From Thuidium tamariscinum (lineage: Eukaryota; Streptophyta; Bryopsida; Hypnales; Thuidiaceae): a DNA stretch of 64,000 nt. How positions within the stretch are numbered: the first letter of the stretch is position 1; each line of letters begins with the position of its first letter. The notes under the pieces were generated by a model that saw nothing but the letters and a program-made list of their open reading frames with translations, made no database searches and was not told the DNA's origin. Positions 57,313-64,000 of this stretch are shown here, piece after piece. Both the position numbers and the translations under genes were made by a program. The stretch lies in NCBI GenBank assembly GCA_947034885.2, contig OX344750.2, positions 8,476,501 to 8,540,500 of the forward strand, read 5' to 3'.

Positions 57313-57875
57313 CTAAACATTTGGGTCTTCATGTGCATTGCTTGATTCACCACGCTCGTGGTTGGATGATTCTCCAACCACAAGTTTGCGCTTGGTGCGA
57401 GTGCGTGAAGCTGGTCCATTCGCATTTAGAATGGATTCTAAGACGTTGGAATCCTTCAAGGCTTGGAGGGTCCTCATGGTCTGTGGAGAGTGTTTCTCCA
57501 ACAAATAGTCAATTGTTTGACTCGTGTAGTAGGGCCCATATGTAGAGTCCAGCAATGCCATACTAGTAAGATCTTCTTCAGAGGCATTTGCAGTCTGGTC
57601 GCACACTCTTTTTCCTTCAAAATCCCAACGGTGACATTCCGGATGACGTCCCCACATGAAGCTTTGTGATTGTTTATCGAAAAATCCACCAAGGCATTGG
57701 AAAAAAAATGCCCTCCGTCCCTCGTTCTGTGGACCGTTTCCCATGAGCTTGGATGCAACTTGCACGATCTCTTCTGGGTCAGTTTCCCAATTCAATTGAG
57801 AACTATCTGTGCCCTTTTCTTGATCATGTTGGCCTTGTCGCCAACTCCAAATCAAGTCTCGGCCCCATAATCTGG
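57313..57875 (-). pseudogene. 3' end of an unknown gene cut by a retrotransposon
   Basis: An open minus-strand frame runs from the LTR edge at 57875 to a TAG near 57315. It reads LWGRDLIWSWRQGQ, later CLGGFFDKQSQSFMWG, and ends in a Ser/Glu-rich tail (GESSNHERGESSNAHEDPN). No ATG start is present because the upstream part lies on the far side of the Tat-like element, outside the window. The family is not recognised. Confidence 0.5.
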
Positions 57876-60032
57876 TGTGGGAACCTAGAATACAGGTTTT
57901 TAATATTTAGTATAGAATTAGGAATAAGGAAGCTAATCTTAGATAAATTTTTCGATTCTTTGATCAAGAATAGGGAAAGTTAGTAAGATTAGGAAGAGGT
58001 GGAAGTTGGAGACATCCAATTGGGATAATTAGGTTAAGAAAGGGAAGTAGAAACCCTTACCTAACCGGAAAATCCGGAACCGGATTGAGGATCTGGGGTT
58101 CAGCCCGAGGATCGTGGACGGGTCCAGATGTCATCCAAGGGCAAGGGTTCAGTGGAAGAGAAGACTCCACAGGCGCCCAAGGCAGCTTCCCGACTTGATC
58201 TTGATGTGGGAGAAGGGGCAACACCCGGATCCCAAATCCGGAAGCAAGTCCAAGCGGAAGACCAGGATCAAGAGACGCCTCCGAGCAAGGTATCCGAGAA
58301 ATCTCCCAAGGTTCCTAGCACAATGAAGAGGAAGGCTACAGCGAAACGGGCGAGAGAGAGTCCCATTGAGCTGGAGTCAGACCAAGATGAGTCCCCAGAG
58401 CAGAGCGAGCACGAAGAAGAGGAGTCGGATTCGGAATCCGGATCAGGATCGGAACCGGAACCGGAACCGTCAGAGCCGGCGGAAATCACGCCTCCGAAAT
58501 CTGCGGGGAAGGGTAAGATTGCTGCCACGCCTTCCAAGGGCAAAGCAGCTGCGTCAGCAAAGGTTTCCACCAGTAGGAAACAGCCAGCACGCAAGGGAGC
58601 CGCCAAGCATGCGGATTCCCCCAAAAAGCGGATGAAGAAGTAGTTAGGAATAGAAAGTAGAGTAGGTAGAGAATTTTGAGGAGCAGACTTAGTGGAAAAG
58701 GTGGAAAGTTACCTTTCCAGTAGGTAGGAAGCAGTTAGCAAGGTGCTTTTGACTTAGAATGCACCTGGTCAGTCAGATCCGGATTTTTCGGATCTGAGAT
58801 CCACTTTTTTCGGGTCCAGTTGGGTGGATAGGAAAGTGACTTTTGTGGATAAGGAATGCCACCTGGCATTCCCTTGTCCTCTGATTTTGTTCCCTTGGGG
58901 CTTTTAGGGTTCCCTTGGGTTGGTATTTAGGGGTGGCTGTTAGTTGGTTGCCCCGGGTGTTCCTACTTCTGTTTTTTCCTTTCATTTGCAATCTGATTTC
59001 CAGATTTCTACTTTCTAAGAGTTGGTCTGAACAAGTCTCGACTCTGGATTGGTATGCCGTGCAATGCTAGAACCATTGGATAGTGCGAGGTAGCTGGGTT
59101 TGCAGGTGTTTGGATGAGGTGTCTCCCCCAGACTTTGTCTGAATCCGGTTCCGGGAAATTGAAGTGATTTGGTTGAGGCTACTGGTGTATTAGGATTGAA
59201 GTCTAGCTGCTGCAGTCACTTGGAGGCTTCTGTGTGGGAAAGCCGCTCTTAGATTGGGTGTGTTCTGCTAGGAGAGTGGACGCATGCCAATTGACGTGTT
59301 GTTGAGGTCCTACTATAACCGGAAGTGAGGGATGTGCAGACAGTTAGGATCCCCTAGTTATCTGGCTCCTAGATTAAGACTTAGGAACTGAGTTTGGGTG
59401 AGTCTGTCATTGTAGTAATGTGGGGTTTGTAGGGGTTTTCTGAGTGACCTGCTAGTTGGGATTGCAATCCGGATTAGTTGTGAGGAGGAACTTGCAGCCT
59501 ATTTCTTTTATGTCTTTTTGTTATTTTTCTCTTTTAGTGGAACTCCATTCACTATAATCTTGAGGAGGGTAGGATTCAACGCATCCTTCCTAAATGCCAA
59601 CCGCGGACCCCTCTAATACAGAGGCTAAACTTCATTTGTTACTTGAGTGATTGGATCCGGAAACCGGATCCGGAAGAGGTACAGAGTTTGGGCACTCCTT
59701 TCGGTTCTTAATCCGCCCAGTCGGATACTGTGAGTCCGGATAGGGGAAGGTACAGAGTTTGGGCACTCCCCCCTGTTTGGAGGTTGTTGTGAGAGTGGTA
59801 AAGTATGTATGAATGGTGAGAAAGGCAATCTAAAGGAATGCGGATGTTGTGAGGAAGTTTCCGGTTAGGAATCCGGTTACTGTTGTCTTGGGGTTGTTTT
59901 CCGCATCCTGTTATTCCGGATATCTTGAGGAATCTACGTAAAATCCTGTGGGAACGATACACGAGTCATTTGAACGGTGTTAACGCCAAATTAACACCTA
60001 CAGACGGATTTGTGCTTCCTTGTGCTACGACA
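57876..60032 (+). repeat. 5' LTR of the Tat-like element (about 2157 bp)
   Basis: Starts TGTGGGAACC and ends GTGCTACGACA, eight bases before the primer site. The end matches that of the solo LTR at 34714-38343, whose borders are fixed by a target duplication. A 171-codon ORF lies inside. A block like CCGCGGACCCCTCTAATAC (near 59600) is shared with the solo LTR. Confidence 0.75.
58128..58643 (+). CDS. 171-aa charged ORF inside the 5' LTR
   Basis: Intact ORF from ATG 58128 to TAG. It is rich in Lys, Ser, Glu and Pro, with possible nuclear signals (MKRKATAKRA; SPKKRMKK) and an acidic run (EEEESDSESGSGSEPEPEP). Its position within the LTR parallels the 559-aa ORF of the solo LTR, and both share SEP/EPS-type acidic segments, but the folded domain of the longer protein is missing. 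It may be a truncated relative or an unrelated basic nuclear protein. Function unknown. Confidence 0.6.
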   Translation: MSSKGKGSVEEKTPQAPKAASRLDLDVGEGATPGSQIRKQVQAEDQDQETPPSKVSEKSPKVPSTMKRKATAKRARESPIELESDQDESPEQSEHEEEESDSESGSGSEPEPEPSEPAEITPPKSAGKGKIAATPSKGKAAASAKVSTSRKQPARKGAAKHADSPKKRMKK

Positions 60033-60040
60033 CGGAGAAG

Positions 60041-60058
60041 TGGCGCCGCTGCCGGGGA
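60041..60058 (+). other. Primer binding site TGGCGCCGCTGCCGGGGA
   Basis: Eighteen bases differing at one position from the TGGCGCCGTTGCCGGGGA site known in Athila and Tat elements (tRNA-Asp type). It lies eight bases after the inferred LTR end. Confidence 0.85.
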
Positions 60059-61591
60059 TTTTTAGTCTAGGTACTTTGAGTTTCCGGGCAGTTTTAGGAT
60101 TGCCAATTCGTAGTCAGTATTTATACACAAGTTGTTTGGATTCTTTCCTGGGCCGAACAGACTGTTAGAATTCTTTCTCTTTGAGGGAAATCATATAGTT
60201 ACGGAAGAGGATATCCTCATGAAAAGGACAGAGAAAGGAGGAACCTCTGAGAGAAGGTCTGCCCGGATTAGGAGAGGAGAGGTACTTGTGCATGAGTTAC
60301 CTGGAGTCAATACAGACCCCAGAGAGTGTCCTGTGTTTGAAGTCCAGGAAGAGATTGTAGTAGAGGCAGTAGAAGGGGAAGTTTACACAACTCCTATTGC
60401 AGAACCGGACCCGGTTTTGACTGGGGAAGTTCCGGTTCCGTCTGACGAGGAAGAGGAACGAGTTGAGTCGGAATCTGAGCATATTGTCATGGCTCCTTCC
60501 ACCCGTCTGAAGTATAGCAGATTTAGAGGAGATGGAAGTGAGGATGTTGACGATTGGCTTTGTGAGTTTGAGTCCATTGCCACAGCAAATCAGGAGGACT
60601 TTGAGGCAAAGCAGCGCATTTTCTAGGGTCTACTCAAGGGAGAAGCACTAAAGTGGTACCAAGACGTTCCGGTTATTACCCAGAATGATTGGGATCAGCT
60701 TACTAATCTTTTCGTCAGGACTTTTAGAGAGGCTGGAGGTGAAGCAAGAGCCTTAGGAAGATTGAGTAGGATGACCATGAAATCGGATGAGTCAGTTAGG
60801 AGGTATGGGCAGAGAGTGAAGGCCCTGATCCTAAAGTTGACCACGGAAATCGCTCCTAGTGTGCAGGTTGAGTGGTATGTTGCAGGGTTTCCTGAAGAAA
60901 TGGGATTCCAGATTCGACAAGCACGCCCAGCCACATTGAGGGAAGCCATGGAAGCCGCTCAAAATTATGAGGATTCTGCCCAATCCCTCCGGAATGCTTT
61001 GAAGAGAAGTGAGAGGAAGAGCAAGAAGCACTACAAGAAGGAGAGAAGAAGGAGAAAGTACTCCAGCAGCTCAAGTTCGAGTAGTGGATCTTCCACTCCC
61101 GCTTCCCAGTCAGACAGTTCGGATTCAGATCCTGGAGTTGCATCCGGATCCGGATCCAGACATAGATACGGTCATCATCACAAGAGCTCCAAGTCAGACA
61201 AAGGTAAAGGCATTGTGAAGGTGAAGGTTGAGCAAGAAGACTCAAAGAAGCTGATGAAGAGCATCCAGGAGTCCCTTGAAGCCATCAAGGTCAACTTGGC
61301 GGAAAACCGGAACCCGAGGAAGACCGTGCCAACAAGCAGAGCAAATGTGTGGTGCCCAAGGTGCCAAGAAGCTGGCCACTTTGCCAGTGAGTGTAATAGA
61401 CCCCCTGTGAGGCGGGTCCATTACGTAAATCCGGAAGGAGAGGTGTATGTCACCATTCCGGATGATGAGGAAGTTGAGGATACTAATCCTGTCTTCCAAG
61501 TCCAACCTACCTACGGTAGAGGGAGAGCACCTCAGCAGTTGGTAAGGGCTAATGTTGTTCCTAGGTCTGTTCATCCGGGCATGATGCCTCA

Positions 61592-61599
61592 GTCAAAAC
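61592..61599 (+). other. Target duplication GTCAAAAC, left
   Basis: Exact copy of 62472-62479. Confidence 0.95.
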
Positions 61600-61781
61600 C
61601 AGGGTTGCTTCCGTCGCGTCACGTCCGTCCGTCAGGATGTCCGTCTGCTGACGTGACGGGGAGCCGAGCGTCCGTCAGGATGAAATTCACGACAGAATCC
61701 GCGACAGAGGATGAAAAATCGTCGACAGGGCCGTCGACGAGGCCGTCCACCGTCGACCGGACCGTCCAGGATAGAATCGAA

Positions 61782-61974
61782 CCGATTAGGGCTAGCCGGC
61801 TGTAAACTTCAGAGCCTTGTAACTTTTGCAAAAAGTTTTCAAATTGGGCAAATGAGATGTTTTTCGGCATCTACAGTTTCTGTAGATGCCGAAAAACATC
61901 TCATTTGCCCAATTTGAAGACTTTTTGCAAAAGTTACAAGGCTCTGAAGTTTGCAGCCGGCCAGCCCTAATCGG
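61782..61974. repeat. 95-bp-arm palindrome inside MITE copy 2
   Basis: Arms 61782-61876 and 61880-61974 around TTT. Same sequence as in copy 1, so the hairpin is a fixed part of the family. Confidence 0.93.
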
Positions 61975-62340
61975 TCGACGGCCTCGTGGACGGCCTTGTC
62001 GACGGTGGACGGCCTCCTCGACGGCCCTGTCGACGGTCGACGGCCTCGTGGACGGCCCTGTCGACGATGGACGGCCTCCTCGACGGCCCTGTCGACGGTC
62101 GACGACCTCCTCGACGGCCCTATCGACGGTCGACGGCCTCCTCGACGGCCCTGTTAACGGTCGACGGCCTCGTGGATGGCCCTGTCGACGGTGGACGGCC
62201 TCCTCGACGGCCCTGTCGATGGTGGACGGCCTCCTCGACGGCCCTGTTAATGGTCGACGGCCTCGTAGACGGCCCTGTTGACGGTGGACGGCCTCCTCGA
62301 CGGCCCTGTCGATGGTGGACGGCCTTGTCGACGGTCGACG
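61975..62340. repeat. GGCCGTCGAC minisatellite inside MITE copy 2
   Basis: About twelve units of GGCCTCCTCGACGGCCCTGT and GGCCTCGTGGACGG type. Unit order partly matches copy 1 read in reverse, with extra units. Confidence 0.8.
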
Positions 62341-62471
62341 GACTTCATCCAGGCCGTCGACGACGCCGTCAGCATTCGGGACGGCCTCTGACGCGTCCTG
62401 ACTCGTCACGACTGACGCGTCATGACATCCGGACGGGAAAAGCCCACGTCACGTCAGGATAGACAACCCTG

Positions 62472-62479
62472 GTCAAAAC
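62472..62479 (+). other. Target duplication GTCAAAAC, right
   Basis: Pairs with 61592-61599. Confidence 0.95.
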
Positions 62480-64000
62480 CATTTGGGTTTTGCTTCATTT
62501 GTGGTGGCCCGGATCACTATGCCAATGTTTGTCCATTCAAAGGACTAGGGCAAGGGGCGCCTATGATTCTACCATGCCAGAATTGCCAAGAGTATGGGCA
62601 CATGGCATCTCAGTGTCAGAAAGCACCACAGACCCGGGTAGTGTATAAACAAGTAGAGGTCCCTCCTAGAGATCAGACCGGACTCAACTACGGATCCAAA
62701 TCCGGAATTGAGAACCCGGAAAGCTGACCCTTAGGGGTGGGGTTGCTGGATAGAGTAGGACAGACAGTACATAGAGTAGAAACCCGTAGCTCCACCAAGA
62801 CCAGGAAGTTAGATAGACGTAAGATTAGGACCAGTAGACTTGCTAGTAGAGAGAGACGGCAGGAACCGGATTCCAGTGATTCTAATCACTCGGATGAATC
62901 CGGAATTGCTATACCCATAGCAACCTCGGAAAATGGGGTACAACCCAAGAGGATTTCCGAGGATGTGAGTGAGGAGGTGAGACGAGAACTTAGGAATTCC
63001 GAATCCAGTCGACGGGAGGAAGAAGTTCCGGTTTCCGGTTTCCCAACCTCACCGCGGAAAGTCAGGTTTAATGACACCCCAGTTTTCATTAGACCAGAGG
63101 GAAGAGAGAATGAGTATGACATTCTGCAGGACATCAAGGATCAGAAGGCCAATGTTACAATTGGGCAACTTCTTCATGATAATGCCAATTATCAAAAGCT
63201 GATCCGGGATGCATGGACCAAGAGGAGGAAGAGAAGATTTAAGCTTCCTGCAGTGGCAGTCAACTGTGCACAAGTGGAGGATTATGGACCACCTGAGCTG
63301 GTTGTGGACATTGAGGGATGTTCCATTCCCAAAGTTTTGGTGGATGGAGGATCTGGAGTGAACCTAATGTTGGAGGATACTGCCTTTGACTTAGGATTCA
63401 CCACCTTTGAAACCACAGACCAAGTGTTGCGGATGGCGGATCAATCTCGTATTGTTCCGGTTGGAAGACTTTCCCAAGTTCCAACCCGGATCGGGAAAGA
63501 GACCTACCTCCTGAACTTTGTGATCATCCGGGTAAACAAAGGAAGACCATTTCCTTTGCTACTTGGAAGACCCTGGTTGTATGCTGCAAGGGTGATTGTA
63601 GATTGGGGACACAAGGAGTTTGTGATGGGGCAACCCAGTATCCGGATTCCTTGGAAGAATGAGGAACACATGGGAGAAACAAGTGATTCGGATGGGTACA
63701 CCACTGATTGGTCAGATCCGGAGGATTCTTCCGCATCTATCAACTTTGTGGAGGATTTTGATGGGATGACTGAAATGGATTTCGAATTTCCAGAGCCAAT
63801 CCTAGAGTTGGGCGAGCCTGAAGAGAAGGAAGTTCCTGATCTGGTTTTAGGATCCGCATTCGGTCAGTTGGAGGACCGATCACTTGGAGAAGCCAATGTT
63901 CCTATGACAACAGATTGGATAAGGCAGCAGATTCAAGAAGGCAGCTTATCCACTGTTGGTTTGACTCAAGGGAAGTCTGATCTTCCTTGGAGTGAGATCC

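Larger units (their letters stand above)
61600..62471 (-). mobile_element. hAT-type MITE copy 2 (872 bp), inverted relative to copy 1
   Basis: Ends CAGGGTTGCTTCC and AGACAACCCTG with an 8-bp duplication GTCAAAAC. It contains the same palindrome (61782-61974) and a longer GGCCGTCGAC minisatellite (about 61975-62340) than copy 1. High identity to copy 1 and intact duplications point to recent movement. Confidence 0.92.
57876..64000 (+). mobile_element. Tat/Athila-like Ty3/gypsy retrotransposon, 5' part
   Basis: 5' LTR, primer binding site, gag with zinc knuckles and aspartic protease lie in order and run off the window. The TGGCGCCG primer site and the DGG protease motif are typical of the Tat/Athila side of plant Ty3/gypsy elements. 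RT and integrase would follow outside the window. This copy is broken by a MITE at 61600-62471 and by two in-frame stops. Confidence 0.85.
60219..64000 (+). pseudogene. gag-pro: Gag-protease polyprotein of the Tat-like element
   Basis: Start chosen at ATG 60219 (MKRTEKGGTSERRSARIRRG). The gag core spans about 60500-61000 (YSRFRGDGSEDVDDWLCEFE; KWYQDVPVITQNDWDQL; YVAGFPEEMGFQIRQA). A basic Ser-rich linker follows, then three CCHC zinc knuckles: CPRCQEAGHFASEC near 61350, and CFICGGPDHYANVC and CQNCQEYGHMASQC on the far side of the MITE. Protease shows VDGGSGVNLM near 63340 and LLLGRPWL near 63560. In-frame stops are TAG 60624-60626, where relatives suggest Gln, and TGA 62725-62727. Otherwise the frame stays open to the window end. 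Removing the MITE and one duplication keeps the frame across SKPFGFCF. Confidence 0.85.

Noticed and set aside
165-62727. Alternative genetic code with TAA/TAG as glutamine (as in some ulvophyte algae)
   Set aside because: Most premature stops sit at Gln-like sites, which first suggested this. But ORFs of 498, 559, 637 and 1071 codons use CAA/CAG for Gln without internal TAR codons, several genes end naturally at TAG or TAA, and TGA also occurs at Arg-like sites. C-to-T decay explains all of these.

Overview
The window looks like repeat-dense nuclear DNA of a green plant, probably an early-diverging streptophyte (charophyte alga, bryophyte, lycophyte or fern) with a large genome. The evidence is GT-AG introns, a plant-type TTTAGGG-like interstitial telomere tract, Ty3/gypsy elements of both chromovirus and Tat/Athila type, hAT transposons, and AT-rich spacers broken by CpG-rich islands. 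I cannot name the species. There are no tRNA or rRNA genes, no CRISPR array and no bacterial features.

Layout. 1-3397: 3' half of a decayed chromodomain Ty3/gypsy element; its LTR carries a dense heat-shock-element array. 4749-10382 (-): a twelve-exon gene with a degenerate beta-class amino-methyltransferase domain and a GNHRR motif, broken by two in-frame TAG codons, with a near-perfect hairpin upstream. 10.6-14.0 kb: AT-rich spacer with a 180-bp tandem duplication. 14.05-25.1 kb: two direct LTR-like repeats flanking minisatellites, a RING-H2 exon (+) and a long antisense gene of an unrecognised family (F3), probably a non-autonomous retroelement with cargo. 25-31 kb: GC-rich repeat islands and decayed AT-rich repeats. 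31.4-38.4 kb (-): a hAT transposase gene split by a 3.6-kb solo LTR (5-bp duplication ATGGT) that itself contains a 559-codon ORF. 42.1-44.3 kb (-): F1, a second member of the unrecognised family, split by an 810-bp hAT-type MITE. 49.1-50.8 kb (+): a protein-kinase-like gene with one TGA. 53.9-55.4 kb (+): F2, the intact family member. 57.3-57.9 kb (-): the 3' end of a gene cut by a Tat-like retrotransposon (57876 to beyond 64000) with an ORF-bearing LTR, a TGGCGCCG-type primer site, gag zinc knuckles and protease; its gag is split by a second MITE copy.

Cross-links. The hAT gene, F1, the kinase and F2 all have a CpG-rich island of ACCCGCGGTCGCCC-like repeats upstream in the same gene-relative orientation, followed by a TATA-like or CTTAAG core. 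F1, F2 and F3 share a domain ending in a KVDWST-type motif, and the ORF inside the solo LTR has a similar KVDW segment. Nearly every premature stop in otherwise conserved frames can be explained by C-to-T change of CAA, CAG or CGA, as expected from decay of methylated DNA. Three insertions (one solo LTR, two MITEs) can be defined to the base by target-site duplications, and conceptual removal restores reading frame in each host gene.
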